Shown: piece after piece, positions 1-6,769 of the stretch | Position numbering within the stretch: the stretch's first letter is position 1 | Layout of the letters: every line of letters begins with the position of its first letter | Assembly: GCA_003176075.1 (NCBI GenBank) | Contig: PSRN01000176.1 | Span: 1-8,044, forward strand | DNA from: Bdellovibrio sp. | Lineage (GTDB): Bacteria; Bdellovibrionota; Bdellovibrionia; Bdellovibrionales; Bdellovibrionaceae | DNA length: 8,044 nt | Direction: 5' to 3' | Notes under the pieces: model-generated | Databases searched by the model: none | What the model saw: only the letters and a program-made list of their open reading frames with translations | What the model was told of the DNA's origin: nothing | Made by a program: the position numbers and the translations under genes

Positions 1-266
1 CCAAGTTGATCTTGTAGTTTGTTAATGGTCGTATCATTCAATTTTTCCAATTCAATAATTGCCAGGCACTCGCGAAAGCTCCCATAGGCTATGGCATAGA
101 ATCGACGTTGATCGACCGGTGTCCGCTTCCCAGACCCTTCGGCCAGCGTTAGCGCAACCGACGAACTAGCCCAAATTCTGCAATATCCTTCTGTGAACCG
201 CAAACTGCGCGCCAACCTGAAAGCTGAACGAACCGTGCGACTGTTGCTGTGGAGGGGTTTTACCAC
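1..266 (-). CDS. Four-helix-bundle (S23-type) protein, partial at left edge
   Basis: This minus-strand frame is open from about 298 to the window edge. From a possible GTG at 264-266 it gives 88 residues. The recognisable core is WASSSVALTLAEGSGKRT followed by DQRRFYAIAYGSFRECLAI, then an acidic, helical stretch ending in LQDQLG. This matches the four-helix-bundle family related to proteins encoded in 23S rRNA intervening sequences, where ASSS-x-AL-x-LAEGSGK and RRFY-x-IA-x-GS-x-RE are the family signature. Its biochemical role is not established. The N-terminal helix is shorter than usual, the GTG has no clear ribosome binding site, and the gene starts only 8 bp past the stop of the dead transposase. 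The original 5' end was therefore probably lost or altered by the insertion. The C-terminus lies outside the window. Family assignment is fairly sure; whether the gene is still functional is unknown. Confidence 0.62.
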   Translation of the reverse strand, partial: MVKPLHSNSRTVRSAFRLARSLRFTEGYCRIWASSSVALTLAEGSGKRTPVDQRRFYAIAYGSFRECLAIIELEKLNDTTINKLQDQL

Positions 267-273
267 GCCGATT

Positions 274-1027
274 TCATTTGCCCACCTTGATCCAGATCAT
301 CGAACAAGCGATGTAAACCATGGCTTTGAAGTTGCATGCAAGTTTCTCAAATCGGGTCGCAATACCTCTGAAGTGCTTGAGGCGAGCGAAGAGATTTTCT
401 ACCAAATGCCGCATTTTATAAAGATGAGAGTCAAATTCTGGATTTGGTTTTGTGCTTTTGGATTTGCGGGGAATCACAGGATTCATCCCCCTGCTCGTGC
501 CTGTTCGCGAATATCTTCAGAGTCATATCCCTTATCAGCAATGAAATTCTCAGCGCCTTTTACCTTCGAAATAACTTGGGGGGCCGCTTTAGCGTCGTGT
601 ACTTCACCCCCAGTGATTTCAAGATCGATCGGATTTCCAAACGCATCCTATGTCATGTGAATTTTGGTTGGAGGTCCTCCTGGAGACTTTCCGATGACGC
701 GTTCCTCGCCGAGCCGAGCTCCGCTCGCATGGCTTGTGAGCGCGAACGTAAATTCCGTCGGCCAATACCCACTCCGGATCAATCTCGCCTCGTAGCTCAA
801 AAAAAATCAGCCCAAAGCCCCTTGGCGGCCCAGCTATTGAAGCGACCAAAAGCCGTTTCCCACGGACAAAATTCTTTTGGAATGTCACGCTAAGGAGCCC
901 CAGTTCGAAGTTTCCAAAGAATACCCTCCGTCACTTCGCGGCTGTTTTCGGCATCGTAGCAACCTTTCGCTGCCATAACCGCTTGCCATTGGGCCTAGAT
1001 CCCGTCTGTTATCACCCTTCGAGTCAT
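274..1027 (-). pseudogene. Decayed IS5-family DDE transposase
   Basis: Joining three minus-strand frames rebuilds a full-length transposase of about 250 residues, starting with MTRRVITDGI at 1027. Visible family blocks, in order: EGILWKLRTGAP and RDIPKEFCPWETAFGRFNSW (N-terminal domain), DPEWVLADGIYVRAHK (first catalytic Asp), DAFGNPIDLEITGGEVHDAK, then IADKGYDSEDIR (second Asp), and MRHLVENLFARLKHFRGIAT (catalytic Glu). These are the DDE blocks of IS5-type elements. The gene is broken by TAG codons at 995-997, 890-892 and 648-650, and by frameshifts at the A8 run 799-806, somewhere in about 700-722, and at the C5 run 487-491. The first two TAGs sit where the family has Trp (GI*AQW and GAP*RDI), so each is a single G-to-A change. 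The insertion is old and inactive. I could not define its terminal inverted repeats or target-site duplication. Confidence 0.88.
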
Positions 1028-1061
1028 CGTGAAAGCCTGCTTAAACGAAGCCTTTCACGAT
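1026..1061 (-). promoter_or_regulatory. Hairpin over the transposase start codon
   Basis: A perfect 10-bp inverted repeat (ATCGTGAAAG at 1026-1035 and CTTTCACGAT at 1052-1061) encloses an inner 4-bp stem (GCTT 1039-1042, AAGC 1048-1051) with a three-base bulge. On the minus strand the last two stem bases are the A and T of the transposase ATG. The best Shine-Dalgarno candidate (AGCAGG, 8 nt before ATG) lies inside the fold. Insertion sequences commonly use such hairpins to block translation from read-through transcripts. That role is inferred here, and the gene downstream is already dead. Confidence 0.6.
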
Positions 1062-1088
1062 CCTGACAAATTTCAACAAACTTACGAT

Positions 1089-1184
1089 AATCAGCTGCGG
1101 CCACAGCATTGCAGGTTAACATCAAAACTGCCGACCGGACTGAAACTGTCGCTGCGGCTAATGCTGTGGCTGCTGCGGCTGATT
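1089..1184. repeat. Long imperfect inverted repeat
   Basis: The left arm (1089-1110) and right arm (1160-1184) pair as AATCAGC with GCTGATT (7 bp) and CCACAGCATT with AATGCTGTGG (10 bp), separated by an unpaired 5/8-base internal loop. The apical loop is 49 nt. The repeat lies between the dead transposase and the 3' end of the lipoprotein gene. It could be a transcript-end structure for that gene or a remnant of a mobile-element end. No T-tract follows either arm, so it is not a standard intrinsic terminator. Confidence 0.6.
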
Positions 1185-1204
1185 AAATGCGGCCGGCCAA
1201 ATTC

Positions 1205-1221
1205 AAAACACGCCCCCCGTG
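1205..1221 (-). terminator. Weak terminator-like hairpin after lipoprotein gene
   Basis: On the minus strand a CACG/CGTG stem with a G5 loop is followed directly by TTTT. It begins 13 nt after the TGA of the lipoprotein gene. The stem is only 4 bp, so position is the main support. Confidence 0.3.
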
Positions 1222-1233
1222 ACATCTCAGTTT

Positions 1234-3027
1234 TCATTGCTTGATCATCAAGTAGTCCTCTTGCCTGAGCAGCGGCAGGACGGGCTGGCTCGAAAAGATT
1301 TCGTCAAATTGGAAGACAAAAGTGTTGAGGCTCATCAGAGCAACTTCTGCGATCACCGAACCGGTGAATCCGCCTTGATATCGACTGAAGACGATGGGTG
1401 CGTTGAGGATGAGTCGATCAAAACTTACCGACCGACCAAATTGAGGCTCACACGCGGCATCTACGAGGCTGTTCATGCCGACTACGTTGGCATCCGCAAC
1501 AATATCATCGAGCTTTTGTTGAACTGTCTTTTGCGGCTCACCGCGTGTGAAATAGAATTTGCGACGATCCTCGACTTGCAGTCGGTAAGTGAGACTGTTG
1601 GCCCCAATGTTTGGCGCTGAACAGGTATTGGTCCCGAGTCCAAGGTTGATTGACCGTGCACTCACAATCTGCAGATTCTCGTTCGACGGATTGCCTCCTG
1701 AAAAGGTGATCGGACCGTAGAGGAACACGGATTGCGTGACATAAATCCGGCAACCAGTTTGGGAGCTGATGATCGGACGGTTGAGAACAAGAATTCCGTC
1801 GATGATGATGTCTCCGGAGCAAACCATGGGTGACGATCCATTGTTTTGATAAACTGTCGTCCCTCCTTGGGAAAAAGACGACAAATTCGGATCCAGCTTC
1901 GGTTGGTTGTAATCCGGGGCATACTTAAAAGTTTCTGGTGGATTCAGAAATCCCACTTGCCGTATCCGATCGGCGGTGGGGGCGCCAATGTAGACAGAGC
2001 TAACCTCTGTGACCGTTGAGTTGCGAACTGACGGTATGGAAGAGCCGGCGAGGACCCCTCGTAAGTAAGCGGCCAGGGAAGGGGCCTTGACCTTCGCGAG
2101 GGAGGTTGTAGGAGCGACAGGCACAATCACTTGGGGGCCCAGCTGGCTGAGGTATTTCCAACTGGGATCGGTCGACTCATCGGAATATATTGAGGTGTGA
2201 TCTGTCGGCGCAAGAGTGGGTCCCCCGAAAAAGTAAGGGTCTCCAAAGCCAAAGTCGGTAACAATATTGGAGCCGATGGAAGCGTGACAAGTGATGCAAC
2301 CCGTTCCGCGGACGGCAATTGCTGGCTTCAAGGTGACGAGGGAATTGTCGACTTGTATTCGAATGGTGGCCGACGTCGTTTTTCCACCATTTTGAACCAG
2401 ATATACGGTCGCTGAGTCCTCGCCTCTAAAGTTTGGACCGGGAGTATATTCGAAAGTCAGTTTATTAGGATCGATAACTTTCAAAGTCCCGCCGTTGCTG
2501 GTGGTGATCACGGTGCCGCCGGTGGGGGTGACGGCGGCCTGTGGGTTATTGCCAGCATTGGTGGCCAATTGACCCGTGAATTGAATGGGGGTGTTGATAT
2601 TGGCTTGAATTGTTTCATCGGCAAGCGCACTGGTTCCAGTGGAAGGAGTCGGGACTGGCAAAGGCACTGGTGTTGGAACTGGCGTCGATACTGGTTTTGG
2701 AGTTGGTGTTGCCACTGGTGTTGGGAACGGTGTCGAAGTAGGTATTGGAGTTGGTGTTGATACGGGTATCGGAAGAGGCGTTGGAATTGGTGTCGGAATT
2801 GGCGTTGATGCCGGGAGGGGATTGGGTCCGACCGGGGAGTCCGTGCTGGGTAAAGAGGCTGAAGTGGGAGCTTGATCCGCCGGAGCTGGAGAAAAATCAT
2901 AGTTTGTACAGGCGGAGACAAACATGCCGATACCGACAAAAGCGAACAACAATAGCGTCGATGGAGGTACAGCAAGCACTGACTTGGTCTTTGCTAAAGC
3001 TCTTTCTGAAAAGACTATTGCCCTCAT
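1234..3027 (-). CDS. Lipoprotein with Pro/Thr linker, Ig-like domain and CxxCH motif
   Basis: A 597-residue predicted lipoprotein. Start: ATG at 3025-3027 with a strong GGAGG six bases upstream (3034-3038). Residues 1-40 are a basic N-terminus, a hydrophobic stretch and the lipobox FVSAC with lipidated Cys40. Residues about 70-130 are a Pro/Thr linker built from PTP, PIP and PVP units. Residues about 136-226 resemble a bacterial Ig-like or cadherin-like domain (FEYTPGPNFRGEDSATVYL). CITCH at 244-248 is a c-type heme-binding motif, the only one in the protein. The rest, to residue 597, I do not recognise; it includes a beta-rich block SGDIIIDGILVLNRPI (404-419) and QSVFLYGPITFSGG (432-445), with further Cys at 403, 426, 469 and 526. 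Likely role: a periplasmic or surface-exposed anchored protein, possibly heme-binding. Catalysis is unknown. It is divergent from the beta-helix lipoprotein, which has the same N-terminal plan. An intact gene is near certain; heme attachment is an inference from the motif alone. Confidence 0.85.
   Translation of the reverse strand: MRAIVFSERALAKTKSVLAVPPSTLLLFAFVGIGMFVSACTNYDFSPAPADQAPTSASLPSTDSPVGPNPLPASTPIPTPIPTPLPIPVSTPTPIPTSTPFPTPVATPTPKPVSTPVPTPVPLPVPTPSTGTSALADETIQANINTPIQFTGQLATNAGNNPQAAVTPTGGTVITTSNGGTLKVIDPNKLTFEYTPGPNFRGEDSATVYLVQNGGKTTSATIRIQVDNSLVTLKPAIAVRGTGCITCHASIGSNIVTDFGFGDPYFFGGPTLAPTDHTSIYSDESTDPSWKYLSQLGPQVIVPVAPTTSLAKVKAPSLAAYLRGVLAGSSIPSVRNSTVTEVSSVYIGAPTADRIRQVGFLNPPETFKYAPDYNQPKLDPNLSSFSQGGTTVYQNNGSSPMVCSGDIIIDGILVLNRPIISSQTGCRIYVTQSVFLYGPITFSGGNPSNENLQIVSARSINLGLGTNTCSAPNIGANSLTYRLQVEDRRKFYFTRGEPQKTVQQKLDDIVADANVVGMNSLVDAACEPQFGRSVSFDRLILNAPIVFSRYQGGFTGSVIAEVALMSLNTFVFQFDEIFSSQPVLPLLRQEDYLMIKQ
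2638..2820 (-). repeat. Degenerate repeat encoding the Pro/Thr linker
   Basis: Low-complexity DNA, on the plus strand variants of GGTGTTGG and GGAACTGG spaced 6-18 bp apart, that encodes residues about 70-130 of the minus-strand lipoprotein. Such tracts change length easily by slippage. Confidence 0.75.
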
Positions 3028-3539
3028 AAACTTCCTCCATCAAATTTATCGCGAGCAAAGTTCGTGCCCTCGTGATTGCCTTTTCGAAAAATCTGGGCTG
3101 GAGCAAAGTCTTGCCCCGATTATGTGGAAATTGAGATTTTCTTCTTTTTTGAAGTAGTTGTAGTCAAAACGCGAGCTCACTGAGAGTGAAAAATGTCTTC
3201 TGCGAATCTTGCTGACATGTTCTGACTCTCGACAAAAATTACAAATCAAAATAGACAAAAACTTTGATCAATGGACGACAGGCATCCAAATCTCAGGGTT
3301 TGCCAGTTCGGTTGCTATTTCTATTATCTACAAGGGCAACAGGGGCGACAACGATTTGGACAGTTTTTCGCGAAAGGCACCGACTTGGTCTGCGGAGGTG
3401 CTGAAATCACCCACTTGAGATTCACCGCAATCCCTAAAGGGGAAGTGGAGATATTCTTCCTCGCTCTTTGAAATGCAAATGTTAGAATCAAAATTCTAGC
3501 ACTAAGGTCACGGTTAACTATCGATCGAAAGGAATAAGG
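3028..3539. promoter_or_regulatory. Divergent intergenic region between two lipoprotein genes
   Basis: This 512-bp stretch must hold the promoters for both lipoprotein genes. No reading frame in it is convincing. Structures seen: a stem at 3100-3117 (minus strand GGGGCAA/TTGCTCC, loop GACT) in the leader of the minus gene; a 9-base direct repeat GAGCAAAGT at 3053-3061 and 3101-3109; a 10-bp palindrome TTTCGCGAAA at 3366-3375; and an inverted repeat TAGAAT/ATTCTA at 3483-3498, 42 bp before the plus-strand ATG. A TTGACT (minus, 3162-3167) resembles a -35 box, but no good -10 lies at the right distance, so I do not call a promoter. Confidence 0.5.
3483..3498. promoter_or_regulatory. Inverted repeat upstream of beta-helix lipoprotein gene
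   Basis: TAGAAT and ATTCTA (6 bp each) flank a CAAA spacer. The repeat lies 42 bp before the start codon, where an operator or an mRNA leader hairpin could act. No T-tract follows. Confidence 0.35.
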
Positions 3540-5864
3540 ATGGGTCCAATCGGTCAAAAAATAATTCGATTTGGAAAATTAAAAGTTATCACGGACGCCG
3601 TTCTGCTGGCTTTCCTGAATAGCCAACTTGGATGCACCAACGGCCTCACAGTGTCTCCAGTCGCGTCCACTCCTGGGTCAGCGGCTCCGGCTTCGGTCAC
3701 CGCGCCTTCACCGTCCCCTTCACCTGCATCTCCTCCTGCTGTTTCTCCAACTCCAGGACCCACTCCGAGTCCCACGGCCACCCCTTCTCCATCGGCCACC
3801 CCTTCTTCATCGGCGACCCCAACACCATCGACGATCCCAACTCCAACTCCCACTCCTTCGCCAACTGCTTCGCCGACTCCTTCTCCTACACCGTCTGTTG
3901 GTATATATTCACTTCCAAACGACCGAGCAACAATTTGGAAGCCAGGTGTGACGTATAATGGAGGCATTCCCAGTTCCTCTTGGCCGGTGGCGAATACAAT
4001 CACTTGCGCCAATACAACGGCCGATCTCGTGACGATTCAAAATGCCATCAACAATTCTCATGTATCTTATCCAAGCGGGGCCGTCGTCCAGCTGACCACT
4101 GGTACTTGCAACTTTAACTCAGGTTTTGTTCTTGTTCCGAGTTACACGGTCTTGCGGGGGGCAGGTGCTGGAGCAACAATCATCGCTGTTACCAACGGTT
4201 CAAAACCTACGAGCAGTAGTCCTGGTGCCCACAATGACCCCGCCATCATCGTGGGCCCAGCGCGGTATTTGACTTCACAGTCGGGATCTCCCAATACGGG
4301 GACATCGCAATCGACACTCCTGACGGCGGACGTAAACTTTGGCGATATGTCGGCACAAGTGACTTCGGCGACTGGCTTTCATGTCGGCGATTTCGTACTT
4401 CTTGACGAAACTTCGGGGGCTTCATGGCAGCCTGATCGAGCAGGAGTTGCCACTTCAATTCTCGCAGCGTCAGACTATCGCGTCACTTACCAGGTTCATA
4501 ACCCTGCTTATCAAAATGTTGATGATCCGGTCGCTTATCCAACGACTCCCGTGACGGCCAATAACTTCGCCGGAGCAGGCAACGGCAACGATGCGGCCTC
4601 GTGGTTTTCAAGACAAGATCGGATGACCTCAGAGATAAAACAGATTGCTTCTTGTGGGGCGACCTCTCCAGGGGCCGCCTGCTCCAGCACAACTATCGTC
4701 TTCACAACACCAGCGCATATCAGTTACCGTTCTGGAAATGTCCACTTCGCCGAACTCACGTCTTACAGTTCGGCATTTGTCACCAATGGCGGGGTTGAAA
4801 ACCTCACGGTGACAGGAGCCGACAACGACGCCATCGATGTTCAGTGGTGCGCCCGGTGTTGGCTGAAAAATGCGGAGGTCACCCAATGGCTCGGCCATGG
4901 CGTTGGATTTTACAATTCTTTCGGCAGCGAACTTCGCGACAGTTATATCCATGATGCGAATTGGCCGGTTCCCGGGGGAGGAGGATACGCCATTGCCATT
5001 TCCACGGGTTCTTCTGAAATTTTGGTGGAGAATTCCATTTCCATGAGGGCCAACAAGGTGATGGTCGCACAGTCCGGCGGCGCTGGATCGGTCGTCGCTT
5101 ATAACTACTTCGATGAAGGGATGGTCGGATCGGCGGCGTCTGAGGAACCTGGCTTTCAGGGATGGATTGAGGTGGGCGCCAACGGCTCACATATGGTGGG
5201 TCCTCACCATATGCTGTTTGAGGGAAATTGGGCATTTAACTTCGATAGCGACAGCACTCATGGAAACAGCATCTATCACACGGTCTTTCGAAATTACCTC
5301 AGAGGATATCGCACGACTTTCACCTCCGCCATAGATGGAGTCAGTTATAACGATTCCACCGGTCAAAGCGGCCCTTATCGGGCGATCGGCTTAGGCACCT
5401 ACAGTTATTGGTTTTCGTTTGTGGGAAATATCCTCGGCTACCCGGGGATGGCAAGCTCCACCACCCCGACTTGGAGCTACGATTGGACAGGAAATTCAGT
5501 CAGCCCCGTCTTTCAAGCCATGACTTTCCCTAGCATTTGGATGTTGGGCTTCAATCCCACCAACTCGGAAAGCGGAACTCAAAATGGCTACCAAAGCGAC
5601 CCTTATTCGGCGTCCACCGCGATTCGCGACGGCAACTACGACCACATGAGCAACACCCAATGTTGGCACGGATTGGGCGGGGTCGGCCCTTGCCCGAAAA
5701 CTCCACCCGCCCAATCGCCGCTACCCCCGTCGATGTACCTGACTTCCGCGCCCCTGTTTTTTGGCAGCAACACCTGGCCCTGGGTGGACCCAACGACGGG
5801 AAAAACGTACACTTTGCCGGCCAAGGCTCGCTACGATGCGGGTACTCCGAATGTAGCGCCGTAG
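3540..5864 (+). CDS. Beta-helix lipoprotein, pectate-lyase-like fold
   Basis: A 774-residue predicted lipoprotein. Start: ATG at 3540 with AAAGGA six bases upstream (3528-3533). Residues 1-32 are a basic N-terminus, a hydrophobic stretch (ITDAVLLAFLNSQLG) and Cys32. The lipobox QLGC has Gln at -3, which is non-canonical, so lipidation is likely but not certain. Residues about 55-119 are a Pro/Ser/Thr linker of PSP, PTP and SATP units. Residues about 156-640 form a right-handed parallel beta-helix: TTADLVTIQNAINNS, then VVQLTTGTC and TVLRGAGAGATII, then repeated coils such as GVENLTVTG (418-426), SYIHDAN (468-474), EILVENSI (493-500), SVVAYNYF (517-524) and MLFEGNW (558-564). Possible disulphide pairs are C372/C381, C437/C440 and C708/C717. 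The C-terminus ends with WPWVDP and LPAKARYDAGTP. This fold is typical of polysaccharide lyases, hydrolases and carbohydrate-binding surface proteins. I cannot identify catalytic residues or a substrate. Confidence 0.85.
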   Translation: MGPIGQKIIRFGKLKVITDAVLLAFLNSQLGCTNGLTVSPVASTPGSAAPASVTAPSPSPSPASPPAVSPTPGPTPSPTATPSPSATPSSSATPTPSTIPTPTPTPSPTASPTPSPTPSVGIYSLPNDRATIWKPGVTYNGGIPSSSWPVANTITCANTTADLVTIQNAINNSHVSYPSGAVVQLTTGTCNFNSGFVLVPSYTVLRGAGAGATIIAVTNGSKPTSSSPGAHNDPAIIVGPARYLTSQSGSPNTGTSQSTLLTADVNFGDMSAQVTSATGFHVGDFVLLDETSGASWQPDRAGVATSILAASDYRVTYQVHNPAYQNVDDPVAYPTTPVTANNFAGAGNGNDAASWFSRQDRMTSEIKQIASCGATSPGAACSSTTIVFTTPAHISYRSGNVHFAELTSYSSAFVTNGGVENLTVTGADNDAIDVQWCARCWLKNAEVTQWLGHGVGFYNSFGSELRDSYIHDANWPVPGGGGYAIAISTGSSEILVENSISMRANKVMVAQSGGAGSVVAYNYFDEGMVGSAASEEPGFQGWIEVGANGSHMVGPHHMLFEGNWAFNFDSDSTHGNSIYHTVFRNYLRGYRTTFTSAIDGVSYNDSTGQSGPYRAIGLGTYSYWFSFVGNILGYPGMASSTTPTWSYDWTGNSVSPVFQAMTFPSIWMLGFNPTNSESGTQNGYQSDPYSASTAIRDGNYDHMSNTQCWHGLGGVGPCPKTPPAQSPLPPSMYLTSAPLFFGSNTWPWVDPTTGKTYTLPAKARYDAGTPNVAP
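3705..3896 (+). repeat. Degenerate repeat encoding the Pro/Ser/Thr linker
   Basis: Low-complexity DNA made of variants of CCNACNCCNTCN that encodes residues about 56-119 of the beta-helix lipoprotein. The units differ enough in sequence to suggest selection for composition rather than recent duplication. Confidence 0.75.
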
Positions 5865-5875
5865 TTACCAAGACG

Positions 5876-5888
5876 GTGCCTTCGGCAC
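5876..5888 (+). terminator. Short hairpin after beta-helix gene
   Basis: GTGCC and GGCAC pair around a TTC loop, 12 nt after the TAG of the beta-helix gene. No T-tract follows on either strand, so intrinsic termination is doubtful. The rest of 5865-6085, between the convergent gene ends, shows nothing beyond a 7-base direct repeat AAGTCAA at 6052-6058 and 6061-6067. Confidence 0.3.
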
Positions 5889-6085
5889 TTCCGCAGACAA
5901 AGACACCGACACGTGATCTCGAACAAGGATTCTTTTTCGACGATAGCTCTTACTGATAAACAAGAACAGATTGACACTGGCGAAGAGGTCGCCTAAATGA
6001 AACCACCACTCAGCCGACGAATTTCAACAAATCGACGGACAAGCCCACCTAAAGTCAACGAAGTCAAATTGCAACCTCGAAAGGT

Positions 6086-6439
6086 CTACTTATTAATCGC
6101 ATCCTTGCATTCAACCTTGGCGATCCACATCTTGGTGATTTTACCGTCCTCGATCAAATAGGTGACCACGGCCCTCCGGGTGCCTTCGGGGGCGCTCTTT
6201 TCCTCGACGAGAACGACATATGGGGGGTACTCCAATTTTTCGAGCACTTTAACCTGTACCACCTTGCCGTTGTCGAATTCGGGCTTAAGATGTGCCTTTA
6301 ATTTTTCTTTCCCATCGAAAATTACCGTGTTGTCCGGCATGGCGTAAACTTGGACCGTGTCGGCGTAATGCGGAAGAAGCCGATCGAGGTTTCCTGAATT
6401 CCATGCTTGCACTTGTGATAAGACAATTTCCATCAGCAT
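6086..6439 (-). CDS. NTF2/SnoaL-like small protein
   Basis: A 117-residue protein starting MLMEIVLSQVQAWNSGNLDR. I chose the ATG at 6437-6439 because AAAGGGGG (6447-6454) lies 7 bases upstream. A longer version from TTG at 6467-6469 would add ten residues but has no such site. An N-terminal helix with W-x-x-G-N-x-D-x-L, then ADTVQVYAMPDN, FDGKEKLKAHL, and C-terminal strands AVVTYLIEDGKITKMWIAK give the alpha+beta cone layout of the nuclear-transport-factor-2-like superfamily (SnoaL, ketosteroid isomerase and similar). Members bind small hydrophobic molecules or act as isomerases, hydrolases or simple folding units, and sequence alone does not say which. There is no signal peptide, so it should be cytoplasmic. 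It stands alone: its 3' end faces the beta-helix gene, and its 5' side is the shared region with the response regulator. Confidence 0.8.
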   Translation of the reverse strand: MLMEIVLSQVQAWNSGNLDRLLPHYADTVQVYAMPDNTVIFDGKEKLKAHLKPEFDNGKVVQVKVLEKLEYPPYVVLVEEKSAPEGTRRAVVTYLIEDGKITKMWIAKVECKDAINK

Positions 6440-6446
6440 AACTTGG

Positions 6447-6454
6447 CCCCCTTT
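6447..6454 (-). promoter_or_regulatory. Ribosome binding site deciding the NTF2-like start
   Basis: AAAGGGGG on the minus strand, 7 bases before the ATG at 6439. It lies inside the coding frame of the longer TTG-started version, which argues for the shorter protein. Confidence 0.65.
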
Positions 6455-6666
6455 GTTGTGCGCATACAATCATACCTTGCAACGGCGATACCAGCATATT
6501 GGCCATCACCGTCGAAGCCGTTGCCTCTGGAAAGGAGCCGGCCCGTGAAAAACTTTCATCCTGGCGCCTCCCCTTGCAAGTGTTTGGCGTTTATCCCTTA
6601 GCCCAAATTACCCAAACCAAATTCGAATGTTAGAATCCAAAACAGACATTTCGCCGGGGAATTTCC

Positions 6667-6680
6667 TCCAAATATTTGGA
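6667..6680. promoter_or_regulatory. Perfect 14-bp palindrome, operator candidate 1
   Basis: TCCAAATATTTGGA reads the same on both strands. It matches the site at 6770-6783 except for the two central bases, as expected for paired binding sites of one dimeric regulator. The regulator is unknown. Confidence 0.5.
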
Positions 6681-6736
6681 ATTCAACCCTTAAGTGCAAA
6701 TCTAAACCATAATCGATAACTAAAACAATAACATAG

Positions 6737-6768
6737 GAAGCGAATCAGTACTGAATCGCTTCATTTTT
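6737..6768 (+). terminator. Intrinsic terminator, plus strand
   Basis: A GAAGCGA/TCGCTTC stem of 7 bp, an A-A mismatch, then TCA/TGA around a GTAC loop, followed by A and five T (6764-6768). No plus-strand gene lies upstream for about 870 bp, so it may end a small RNA or a leader transcript of the regulator. Confidence 0.7.
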
Positions 6769-6769
6769 G

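Noticed and set aside
193..893. Plus-strand frames across the transposase region
   Set aside because: The minus strand here clearly encodes IS5 transposase blocks, so these are antisense shadows of a pseudogene.
1090..1187. Plus-strand Ala-rich peptide frame across the inverted repeat
   Set aside because: Preceded directly by a stop codon, with no start codon; the Ala codons come from the GCTGCGGC repeats.
2639..2875. Plus-strand frame encoding Gly-Val-Gly repeats
   Set aside because: It is the antisense of the Pro/Thr linker of the minus-strand lipoprotein; the repeats follow from codon complementarity.
3271..3471. Possible small gene between the two lipoproteins
   Set aside because: No good ribosome binding site and no recognisable composition or domain; overlapping frames on both strands are equally plausible noise.
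3028..3539. c-di-GMP or other known riboswitch in the divergent region
   Set aside because: I looked for GGGCAAAC and GACGCAAAGCC-type core motifs on both strands and found none.
3554..4012. Minus-strand frame with Gly-Val-Gly-Glu repeats
   Set aside because: Antisense of the linker of the beta-helix lipoprotein, with no ribosome binding site or family signal.
5537..5956. 139-residue plus-strand frame overlapping the end of the beta-helix gene
   Set aside because: It mostly lies inside the confident beta-helix coding frame and reads as an out-of-frame, Arg- and Pro-rich shadow.
3478..6637. Shared 12-mer AATGTTAGAATC at 3478-3489 and 6626-6637, both in intergenic regions
   Set aside because: About one or two identical 12-mer pairs are expected by chance in 8 kb, and positions relative to the genes differ (51 against 281 bp).
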